From JBCCGR01 sp039029195 (GTDB lineage: Bacteria > Pseudomonadota > Alphaproteobacteria > Rhizobiales > Rhizobiaceae): DNA of 32,348 nt. Both the position numbers and the translations under genes were made by a program. The stretch is taken from contig JBCCGR010000053.1 of NCBI GenBank assembly GCA_039029195.1, positions 1 through 32,348 of the forward strand. The letters are read 5' to 3'. This document shows, in pieces, positions 25,916-32,348 of the stretch. Below the pieces are notes generated by a model, which was given only the letters and a program-made list of their open reading frames with translations, was not told the origin of the DNA and searched no databases. Position 1 is the stretch's first letter. Every line of letters starts with the position of its first letter.

Positions 25916-26158
25916 ATGTCTGAAATCGAAGCGCCGATCAAAAAGGCAAAAACCCGTGCTGCGGAGCAGTCCTCCTCAGTGACAGACAATCAGCAGGCGA
26001 GCATTCGCCAGTTGGCAAATGATCTGCACCGGCTCAATCACTCTGTGATGAAAGCTGTCGAGGCCGGCGTCAGCGTGGAGCTTGTGCGTTCAGCTCGTCA
26101 CCATGGTGGAGAAGGCAACTGGGGCGACCTGATGGTGCCAATCATCGTCAAAGGCTGA
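25916..26158 (+). CDS. Small conserved-looking protein downstream of aceA (unknown function)
   Basis: An 80-residue protein missed if only long frames are considered, because a longer out-of-phase frame crosses aceA into it. GGAAAGGAG lies seven bases before ATG 25916, the best ribosome binding site in this part of the window. The first 25 residues are charged and Lys-rich. The rest reads IRQLANDLHRLNHSVMKAVE, then AGVSVELVRSARHH and a C-terminal WGDLMVPIIVKG. It has no membrane segment and looks like a helical cytoplasmic protein. It sits between aceA and a strong terminator, so it is cotranscribed with aceA and may act in its control. I do not recognise a family. Confidence 0.8.
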   Translation: MSEIEAPIKKAKTRAAEQSSSVTDNQQASIRQLANDLHRLNHSVMKAVEAGVSVELVRSARHHGGEGNWGDLMVPIIVKG

Positions 26159-26177
26159 CCCAGACAGATTGAGAAAC

Positions 26178-26213
26178 AAAAACACCCGGTCGGAAACGAC
26201 CGGGTGTTTTTTT
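26178..26213. terminator. Strong bidirectional terminator between aceA operon and mipA
   Basis: Fifteen-base arms (26178-26192 and 26197-26211) pair perfectly around a GAAA tetraloop, with core ACACCCGGTCG. A T-run follows on the plus strand (26207-26213) and an A-run precedes on the left, so it works for the aceA unit and for the convergent outer-membrane gene. Confidence 0.9.
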
Positions 26214-26240
26214 GATGAGGTTCGAACAACGGAATGGGGA

Positions 26241-27053
26241 TTAAGACCCGCCCGCGCCAAAGCGATAGCGGAACCCGAGTGACGCGCGGAACTGATTGCT
26301 CGTTTCGATGACCGGCGACGATCCTGCATCTCCCAGCAGGCGGGAATACCCTCCGCCCACATTGACCGACCATTTTTCACTCAGCTTCGCATCCAACCGC
26401 AAGCTTATGTGCGCATCCTTGATGCCGGTGCCGGGGTTGAACTGACCAAGGCCCGCAGTTGAGGTGGCTGCCTGCACCGCATTCACACCAAAGTTCGCCT
26501 GCATGAAATTTTCATCGGCAAATGTCGCCCCGGCCCGGGTGGTGAGCGTCAGTTCGGGCGTTAGCGGATGTTTATATTGGCCATCGACCCGCAGCGTGCC
26601 GCCCGAAACATCACCTGACGTGTTGAACCGGTACGTAGCATCGACCAGAAACCCCTCGAAGAACAGATATCCCGCATAGGCGCCAACAATTGCGCCATCA
26701 TCGATGTTGCCGAGGCCACCGAGAAGATTGCCGTCTTTTTCCTCCCGGCCAAACCGGTAACCCACCACCGGACCGCCGAAAAAGCGGTTTGTGTTGATGA
26801 AGCGGAACCGAACCTCATCAAGCCCGCGGAAATCAAGAATTCCTGACGATGATCCCGAACTGGGGAAGACAAAAGGCGCGCCAATGACTCGGTAACGTTT
26901 TGAGCCTTCATAGCGCGGTGCAACGGAGACGAATCCACCGCCGGTCCAGGTCAGATTATCGAACAAACCACCATCAGCGTGGGCAGCAGGCCCGACCGAT
27001 CCCACTCCAAGAGTACTTGCTATCGCGAAAGTGACAGCACTTCGATTTTTCAA
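26241..27053 (-). CDS. MipA/OmpV family outer-membrane protein
   Basis: Predicted beta-barrel protein of 270 residues. A signal peptide of about 25 residues (SAVTFAIASTLGVGSVGPAAHA) is followed by GGFVSVAPRYEGSKRYRVIG, which is characteristic of MipA/OmpV proteins. Alternating short strands and turns follow, ending in SNQFRASLGFRYRFG with aromatic strand ends. The family includes MltA-interacting MipA and OmpV-like porins; the ligand here is unknown. The longest frame reaches 27344, but its first 97 residues cross the intergenic region and the start of the divergent gene. TTG 27053, with AGAGGT six bases upstream, gives a proper signal peptide and no earlier ATG does. Confidence 0.85.
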   Translation of the reverse strand: MKNRSAVTFAIASTLGVGSVGPAAHADGGLFDNLTWTGGGFVSVAPRYEGSKRYRVIGAPFVFPSSGSSSGILDFRGLDEVRFRFINTNRFFGGPVVGYRFGREEKDGNLLGGLGNIDDGAIVGAYAGYLFFEGFLVDATYRFNTSGDVSGGTLRVDGQYKHPLTPELTLTTRAGATFADENFMQANFGVNAVQAATSTAGLGQFNPGTGIKDAHISLRLDAKLSEKWSVNVGGGYSRLLGDAGSSPVIETSNQFRASLGFRYRFGAGGS

Positions 27054-27209
27054 TGTCTTACCTCTGATGGTCGCAAGGTGGTGAACCTTATGCGTTTTTC
27101 TTCCCGAACGAGCAATACGGATTGACGGGCTCGGCAGATCAAATTTTCTCGTTGACCAGCAATCGCCATTCAATACGATCCCCTCAACCCTGCAATTTGA
27201 GAGCCTGGC

Positions 27210-27902
27210 ATGATCGAAGAGCCGCCACTTCTGACAATCAAGGAAAACACCAACCGACCTTCGGCTGAACAAATCCGGGGATTTGAAAATGTACCCACCG
27301 GATTTTTGACGGATGCCATGGGCGGCGAAGGTGCGTTGGATCAAGCCATCAAACCGCTTTCAACGACAGATCTTCCCTTCAATTTTTGCGGACCAGCACT
27401 CACATGCCAGTGCGGACCAGCCGACATTCTGGCAGCACTGGCCGCGCTGGGTCGATTGCAGCCGGGCGATGTTCTGATCTCCGCTGCTGGTGGCTGGCAA
27501 GGGTGTGCGGCTGCGGGAGACCGGGTCACCGGCATGGCGAAGAACGGTGGCGCAGTGGCGTTTGTCACAGACGGTCTGGTTCGGGACTATGACGGGATCG
27601 TGGATGTCGGCATGCCGGTATTTTGCACAGGACTTTCCCCCAACTCGCCGTTCGCAAATGGGCCGGGTACCGTCGGCATGCCAGTCGAAATTGGCGGTAA
27701 AACCGTTCATAGCGGCGACATGCTTGTGGGCGATCGCGATGGCGTGGTGGTCGTGCCGTTTGCAGAAATCGACAATGTGATCGAGAAACTCGCCACCGTT
27801 CGCGAACTCGAAGGAGCACTGGATGCAAAAGTCCGGGATGGACTTGCGGTTCCGCCTGACATCATCGAATTGTTGGCAAGCGACAAGGTAAAGTTCGAAT
27901 AG
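27210..27902 (+). CDS. RraA-family protein (possible HMG/CHA aldolase)
   Basis: Protein of 230 residues with the RraA/dimethylmenaquinone methyltransferase-like fold. GFLTDAMGG is near residue 31, GPALTCQCGPADI at 61-73, LQPGDVLISAAGG at 83-95, and AVAFVTDGLVRDYDGI at 115-130. The R125-D126 pair and the preceding glycine-rich region match the substrate- and metal-binding motif of 4-hydroxy-4-methyl-2-oxoglutarate aldolases. Older annotations call such proteins methyltransferases or RNase E inhibitors; neither is supported here. ATG 27210 follows GAGAG with seven bases of spacing. The neighbours give no pathway, so the substrate remains open. Confidence 0.85.
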   Translation: MIEEPPLLTIKENTNRPSAEQIRGFENVPTGFLTDAMGGEGALDQAIKPLSTTDLPFNFCGPALTCQCGPADILAALAALGRLQPGDVLISAAGGWQGCAAAGDRVTGMAKNGGAVAFVTDGLVRDYDGIVDVGMPVFCTGLSPNSPFANGPGTVGMPVEIGGKTVHSGDMLVGDRDGVVVVPFAEIDNVIEKLATVRELEGALDAKVRDGLAVPPDIIELLASDKVKFE

Positions 27903-28194
27903 ACCGAACATCAGCCCAGCCAGCATCTGCTCTCCGCCACCCGGCCGCAATCCACGGTTGTGAGAATAGTTACACATCACAGACTTGTTGCCAGTGTCAC
28001 AGTACAACTGGAGGGGAAGCACCGTTATGCGGTGTCAGTACGGGGACGTGGATTGAAATCGGCGCGTGATGCGCCGCCACTCACTCATGTGGATGCTCAG
28101 CAGACAACTCCTCTCTCACTGAGATGGTGACTACAGCATCATCCCAGCAGCGCGTCGATGCGTTGAAACTACTGTCAATGTGAGGGAATTTGAC

Positions 28195-29706
28195 ATGCCT
28201 ATGTTTAGTAGAAACGAACTGAAATCACCTCGGCGGCGCCTGATAGCACAGGCTGGTATCCTGTCGGCACTTATGATCGGGACCACAGGTGCTGTGGCGT
28301 CTGAGAAGGATGGAAAACGATGGCGGGTGGTTCACCTCCCCGGCATGGAACTTGCCGCGAAGCAGTCAACGCCGGCTTGCCCAAACAACATCTGTCCGGG
28401 TCTCGGCAACGGATTTTATCTGCCAAGCATCAACGCGCTTTCAATCAATACCGGCGGTACGGTGTTTTTCAAGGACAGAAACGTTGGCGACTGCGCAGAA
28501 GTCTACACGGTCACGCAGAACTCGCGCGCATTCCAGGTTTCCAACAGTATGGAATCGTTCGTCACAGCGGTTGCTATAGAGGCCAATGTTAGCGGTTCCT
28601 ATAAAAGCGATGCCTTGAGCGCAAAAGGCACGGCCACTGTTATGGCCGGATCAAGCTCTTCGATCACCACAACCTTCCACTCAACCCATATGGACATAAC
28701 TGCAGTCACCAATTCAGTGGAGTTTGTGCAAAGCTCCAAATGTTTCTCTGCGACAAACCTTGATCCTCAATTCCTAAAGAGCTTTGAGGCTTTAGCGCAG
28801 ATTGACCCGACCAAGGCCAGCGAATCGGGTCAATGGGCACCCTATGTGAGTTTCCTGCAAACCAATGGTTCCCACATCATGGTTCAGCAACAGCTGGGCA
28901 GCCGGTTTCAGCAATGGCAGAGCTCCACATCTACCGCCAGCGGCATGGAAAACACCTTGAAGGCCAAGGCTTGCGCAGAGGTGGAAGGAACCACCGAAAC
29001 TGATGCCGGATGGAGCGTGAAAGGCTGCGCCGCCTACTCGACATCCGAAAAGGAAGCTGCGCTGAAAACGGACACCACATCGCAGAGTATCATTCTCGGT
29101 GGAACGGCAACGACCCGTGCAGGTTTGACCAAGGCTGTAACCAAGAGTTCCCTGGACGCCTTCATCGACGCGGCTCCCCAGGGTGATCAGGCGATCCGCT
29201 TCATGTATCAGCCTGTCTGGCTTTTGCTGCAGCAGATCTACACACCTGAATGTTCGCCAAGCAACAAGACCTCAGTCGGGTGTCAAAACCTGCAGCGTGC
29301 GGTTAATCTGCAGGCCGCCTATGAGGGCTGGACCGCAGTGACTTGCGCATCGGAAGCGCCCGGCGGGACTGAGCTGCAGAAAATGGTCGCGCTCGCCCCC
29401 AACTCAAACGGCATTCGCACCTATCAGTGCAACGTGACCAAAACCGGTTGCCGCAGCGACAGCGACTGCCATCTGGGTGGTGCTGGTTCTGTTTGCTATT
29501 GCTATGGACCGGGTTGCGTTGACACCGGCGCACAAATCAACGGCACGAAATTTTACCGGGACACCATCCGCGGCAGCGAATCAGGCAGCTATGATGATGG
29601 TGTCAACAACTCCTGCTACTATCACTTCATCGCCCATTGTGATTGTGACACGAGCTGGGCGGGTGGGCTCCCCAACCGTTCGGTATGGACCCAAAGCACG
29701 CAATAA
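28195..29706 (+). CDS. Secreted MACPF (perforin-like) domain protein with cysteine-rich C-terminus
   Basis: Predicted exported protein of 503 residues. A signal peptide covers about residues 1-36 (RRR, then LIAQAGILSALMIGTTGAVA). The signature Y217-V-S-F-L-Q-T-N-G-S-H227 fits the MACPF pattern Y-x2-F-x3-Y/N-G-T-H, with Thr replaced by Ser. Two Ser/Thr/Ala-rich amphipathic stretches lie at about 125-175 and 241-297, where MACPF proteins keep their membrane-inserting hairpins. LGG at 301-303 and YQPVWLLLQQIY (338-349) resemble the family's closing motifs. The C-terminus (411-484) has nine cysteines, EGF- or lectin-like in spacing but not identified. ATG 28195 follows AGGGAA by seven bases; GTG 28180 is less likely. 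It is monocistronic. The 292-base upstream gap holds no clear promoter. Pore formation is inference. Confidence 0.7.
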   Translation: MPMFSRNELKSPRRRLIAQAGILSALMIGTTGAVASEKDGKRWRVVHLPGMELAAKQSTPACPNNICPGLGNGFYLPSINALSINTGGTVFFKDRNVGDCAEVYTVTQNSRAFQVSNSMESFVTAVAIEANVSGSYKSDALSAKGTATVMAGSSSSITTTFHSTHMDITAVTNSVEFVQSSKCFSATNLDPQFLKSFEALAQIDPTKASESGQWAPYVSFLQTNGSHIMVQQQLGSRFQQWQSSTSTASGMENTLKAKACAEVEGTTETDAGWSVKGCAAYSTSEKEAALKTDTTSQSIILGGTATTRAGLTKAVTKSSLDAFIDAAPQGDQAIRFMYQPVWLLLQQIYTPECSPSNKTSVGCQNLQRAVNLQAAYEGWTAVTCASEAPGGTELQKMVALAPNSNGIRTYQCNVTKTGCRSDSDCHLGGAGSVCYCYGPGCVDTGAQINGTKFYRDTIRGSESGSYDDGVNNSCYYHFIAHCDCDTSWAGGLPNRSVWTQSTQ

Positions 29707-29733
29707 GCACTGAGTTGAGTCGTGCTTGAAACT

Positions 29734-29759
29734 GGCCGGCCGTTGTTTTGCGGCTGGCC
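29734..29759 (+). terminator. Possible terminator after the MACPF gene
   Basis: GGCCGGCCG and CGGCTGGCC form a nine-pair stem with one G-U pair and an eight-base loop. It lies 27 bases after the MACPF stop, in the gap before the convergent transporter gene. The following T-content is low. Confidence 0.4.
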
Positions 29760-29767
29760 TCATTGGT

Positions 29768-30658
29768 TCAGGTCGACTTCGGTTTCCGGTTGACAAGATA
29801 GATGCCCATACCCACGAGAATGAGAGCAATGATGATGGAAGCCGATATCTCCTCTTTGAGGACAAGCCAGCCAAAAAACACACCGAACACGGGTGCCAGA
29901 AACCCGAATGATGCCATGTCAGACGTGGGATAGATCGACAGTATCCAGAACCAGGTCAAAAAACCCACGCTGATCACGACGAATACCTGGACCGCAAAAA
30001 TCATCCAATGGAACGCCGTTGGCTCCCGGAAAAAATCGCCAAAAAATAGGGCCGCCACCAAAAGAACTGGTGCCGAGATAATCAGTTGATAGAGAAGCTG
30101 CATCTCTGGTGATGATCGGGAAAAACTGGTCGTCCGCGCCATCAATGCAATCGCCGCCCAAAAAAACGACCCGCACAGAGCCATCAGATCGCCTAACAGT
30201 GCGTCAGAATCTGCCGGTGGACCATCGGCGAGTGCCAGAACAACACCACCAACTGCGAGCAACAGGCCGATGGCCCGCATTGAAGTCAGCCTTTCGCCGG
30301 GCAACAAAAAATGCGCGGCGAGCGCCACCCATACCGGCATGGAATAAAACAGCACTGACACCCGAGCGACGGTTGTATATTCCACCGCCAGAAAAATGAG
30401 GAGAAACTCAGCTGCGAAGAGCACTCCAGCGAGAACACCCATGGGTAGCGAACCGTCGGAGATCGACAGTCTGCGCTTGGCAATCAGAGCAAACAACAGC
30501 ACCGGAACAACTGCACAAAGCGATCGAAGCCCCGCCTGAAAGGCCGGCTGCAGCCCCGCATTGACGAGTTTCACCATCACCTGATTGAGGCCGAGCAGTG
30601 CCGAAAACGCGACAAGGCATGAACCTCCAAGCAGGTCGATATGATCTTTCTTTTCCAA
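29768..30658 (-). CDS. EamA/DMT-family transporter
   Basis: Inner-membrane protein of 296 residues with about ten hydrophobic helices in two EamA repeats. The first repeat includes SALLGLNQVMVKL and ARVSVLFYSMPVWVALAAHF; the second includes MALCGSFFWAAIALMAR and DMASFGFLAPVFGVFFGWLV followed by LKEEIS, the usual EamA loop. Members export amino acids or other small metabolites; the substrate is not readable. The only start in the frame is TTG 30658, with no convincing ribosome binding site. It is divergent from the SRPBCC gene across 123 bases and convergent with the MACPF gene. Confidence 0.88.
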   Translation of the reverse strand: MEKKDHIDLLGGSCLVAFSALLGLNQVMVKLVNAGLQPAFQAGLRSLCAVVPVLLFALIAKRRLSISDGSLPMGVLAGVLFAAEFLLIFLAVEYTTVARVSVLFYSMPVWVALAAHFLLPGERLTSMRAIGLLLAVGGVVLALADGPPADSDALLGDLMALCGSFFWAAIALMARTTSFSRSSPEMQLLYQLIISAPVLLVAALFFGDFFREPTAFHWMIFAVQVFVVISVGFLTWFWILSIYPTSDMASFGFLAPVFGVFFGWLVLKEEISASIIIALILVGMGIYLVNRKPKST

Positions 30659-30781
30659 TTGGATGCTTTTTGTGCAGTCGGGAGGACATCCGACATTACA
30701 CCAAATTCCCGCTGAGAGAAGGACCTTCCGCTAAAAGCCGAGGCGGCTTATGGTTCCATTCCGCCGTTTAAGGATGAAGCA

Positions 30782-31180
30782 ATGCAGACCAAAAAGATCT
30801 GGGAAATTGCACTTGAGCGAAACGCTGTATTTAACGCTTGGGTTTCCAGCGATACGGTGATCGCGCCTGCAGCAAGTATGGACATAAAGCCAGTTGTCGG
30901 AGGCCACTACCGATTGTTTATGGAAGCTGGTTCTGATGCTCCCAGCAATGAAGGCAAATTCCTTGAAATCGATCGCAACGAGCTGGTGAAGTACACGTGG
31001 AACTGGGTCGGAAGCGACGAGGTAACGACCATCACCGTGCGATTTTTGGCCGCCGACAATGGCGGTACACGCATAGAACTCCTCCACGAAGGGTTCCTCA
31101 CCCTGGAGAGCCGGGATATGCATGATGCCGGTTGGGACAGCTATTTTACCGGGCTGAAGCAGTACTTGTTGTCGAAATAG
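30782..31180 (+). CDS. SRPBCC (AHSA1-like) domain protein
   Basis: Small cytoplasmic protein of 132 residues with the START/Bet v1-like SRPBCC fold. ERNAVFNAWVSSDTVIAPAA at the start, PVVGGHYRLFM, GKFLEIDRNELVKYTWNW and TRIELLHEGF follow the usual order of strands in the AHSA1/activator-of-Hsp90 subgroup. The C-terminal helix begins at GWDSYFTGLKQYL. Such proteins bind hydrophobic ligands and are often encoded near ArsR regulators, which is not the case here. AAGGA lies seven bases before ATG 30782. The gene is followed by a hairpin terminator at 31226-31251. Confidence 0.85.
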   Translation: MQTKKIWEIALERNAVFNAWVSSDTVIAPAASMDIKPVVGGHYRLFMEAGSDAPSNEGKFLEIDRNELVKYTWNWVGSDEVTTITVRFLAADNGGTRIELLHEGFLTLESRDMHDAGWDSYFTGLKQYLLSK

Positions 31181-31225
31181 TGCCAGTCCGAGTCCAACGA
31201 TATTTGGAGCGACATGTATGAATGT

Positions 31226-31251
31226 CCGGCGCTCATTGCGCCGGTTGTTTT
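31226..31251 (+). terminator. Intrinsic terminator overlapping the 3' end of the MscS gene
   Basis: CCGGCGC (31226-31232) and GCGCCGG (31238-31244) form a 7-bp GC stem with loop TCATT, then TTGTTTT. It ends the SRPBCC transcript. The loop contains the complement of the MscS stop codon (31233-31235), so the convergent coding sequence forms half of the hairpin. Confidence 0.7.
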
Positions 31252-32348
31252 GCTTCCTTGTCGGCGGCTGACTGAACAGTCTCTGCGGCAGCGGCGGCCA
31301 CCGTTTCTTTCTGTTCGTTGGTCAGATTGTTAGAATCTGGCCCATCGCCGAGCTGAACCCGAACCTCGCGCCGCGCAAAGTCGATACCGTTTGCTTCCAG
31401 CTTTTTTTGAACACGCGAATAGACGTCTTTTCTGATGACCCATTGGGTTCCAGGTTTCGCCATAAACTTTCCACGGATCACGATGCCGATATCATCCACA
31501 TCGTAGACACCTTGCGATTTAAACGTCTGGATCAGGTCGCCGGCATATTCCGCTTCCATCATCTCCTTGCCGATTTCCTTGAACAGCTTTTTCACCTTGA
31601 AGGTATCGGTGCCGAAGGGAAGCGTCCATTTCAGCTTCATAATCACCCAGTCACGAGAGTTGTTGGTGATCTTCGGAATCTCGCCGTACGGAATTGTATG
31701 AACCGGACCGTTGTGGTGGCGTAGTTGCAGGGAGCGAACGGATATCTTCTCAACGGTGCCCACCGTGTCTCCAACCACCAGATACTCTCCGACCCTAAAT
31801 GCATCATCAATCAAGAAGAAGAGGCCGGAGACCACATCCCGCACAAGGGTCTGTGCACCAAAACCAATCGCCAGACCGATGATCCCGGCGCCAGCCAGCA
31901 GCGGTGTCACATCAACACCCATATTGGAAATGAAGATCAGCACCGTCATTGTGGCGATCACCACCTGCGCAGCAAGGCGCATCATCGGCAGAACGGTGGA
32001 AAGGCGTGATCCGCCCTGACCGCCACCTTCACCACCGCCGGGCTCATCCGAATCTAGATCAAAGCCCGCGGCGGTGTGTTCGGCGGCAAGTTTCCGGTTG
32101 AACAGCAATGTGATCATTTCCCAGATGAAGTAGCCCACTGCCAGTATCATCAGATTTTCAATGACACGCCCAGCAAGCTGAGCACCTACTCCCGCCGCTG
32201 CCATGGTTGAGGGATCAAGACCCCAGAAGTCGGCAATGGTGATCAATACAATCGCAAACACCACCACACGACCAACACGGATGTAGCTGCGCTTGGTCGA
32301 GGCATAGGCTCGCTGTGCCACAACCCCTTCTCCCCGCATGGGTGGCAC
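31233..32348 (-). CDS. MscS-family mechanosensitive channel, C-terminal part (5' end outside window)
   Basis: Membrane channel that opens under hypo-osmotic stress. The visible 371 residues contain three hydrophobic segments at about 26-45, 62-83 and 125-144, then the conserved pore helix GAGIIGLAIGFGAQTLVRDV near 153-172. The MscS beta domain follows (LIDDAFRVGEYLVVGDTVGT, VEKISVRSLQLRHHNGPVHT, IPYGEIPKITNNSRDW). A Gly/Glu-rich loop (about 104-115) separates the second and third segments. The tail is Ala/Glu/Lys-rich. The frame is open to the window edge, so the true start is probably outside; such proteins in Hyphomicrobiales often have a longer N-terminal part with more helices. Confidence 0.92.
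   Translation of the reverse strand: MPPMRGEGVVAQRAYASTKRSYIRVGRVVVFAIVLITIADFWGLDPSTMAAAGVGAQLAGRVIENLMILAVGYFIWEMITLLFNRKLAAEHTAAGFDLDSDEPGGGEGGGQGGSRLSTVLPMMRLAAQVVIATMTVLIFISNMGVDVTPLLAGAGIIGLAIGFGAQTLVRDVVSGLFFLIDDAFRVGEYLVVGDTVGTVEKISVRSLQLRHHNGPVHTIPYGEIPKITNNSRDWVIMKLKWTLPFGTDTFKVKKLFKEIGKEMMEAEYAGDLIQTFKSQGVYDVDDIGIVIRGKFMAKPGTQWVIRKDVYSRVQKKLEANGIDFARREVRVQLGDGPDSNNLTNEQKETVAAAAAETVQSAADKEAKQPAQ

Overview
The window looks like chromosomal DNA of an alphaproteobacterium, most likely Hyphomicrobiales (Rhizobiales) and plausibly marine. The pointers are a plant/alpha-type GshA, an ScfR-type regulator divergent from isocitrate lyase, a PdhS/CbrA-like histidine kinase, an alpha-type tRNA-His without an encoded G-1, and a dimethylsulfoniopropionate (DMSP) catabolism cluster. 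I see no rRNA, CRISPR array, insertion sequence or prophage.

Left part (1-5001): the 3' end of gshA, a DUF937 protein with an arginine-rich modular tail, a minus-strand protein joining a cyclic-nucleotide-binding domain to an EAL domain, and xseA (exonuclease VII large subunit).

DMSP block (5002-10061): an AraC-family regulator is divergent from three rightward genes that read as dmdC (acyl-CoA dehydrogenase), dmdD (methylthioacryloyl-CoA hydratase) and dmdA (GcvT-fold DMSP demethylase). The block ends in a perfect 18-bp stem. The CoA ligase dmdB is not in the window. This is the clearest metabolic module here.

Middle (10119-17763): tRNA-His(GTG) on the minus strand, a 1333-residue PAS histidine kinase with a long acidic linker, and a two-gene iron(III) ABC uptake unit (binding protein and fused permease, no ATPase) preceded by a near-perfect 29-bp palindrome. 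Behind the permease is a leftward-facing intrinsic terminator that no known gene uses. A structured segment and a 25-codon ORF lie upstream of it on the same strand, so a small RNA or peptide gene is possible.

Right part (17856-32348): an AsmA-family protein; a class III nucleotide cyclase with an altered specificity residue; an MltB-type lytic transglycosylase followed by a 46-nt perfect palindrome; a PNPOx-like flavoprotein; scfR divergent from aceA plus an 80-residue companion; a MipA/OmpV outer-membrane protein; an RraA-family protein; a secreted cysteine-rich protein carrying a MACPF (perforin-like) signature; an EamA transporter; an SRPBCC protein; and a partial MscS channel cut by the window end. 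The MACPF-like protein is the most unusual single gene.

All family calls come from reading translated sequence by eye. No database search was run.
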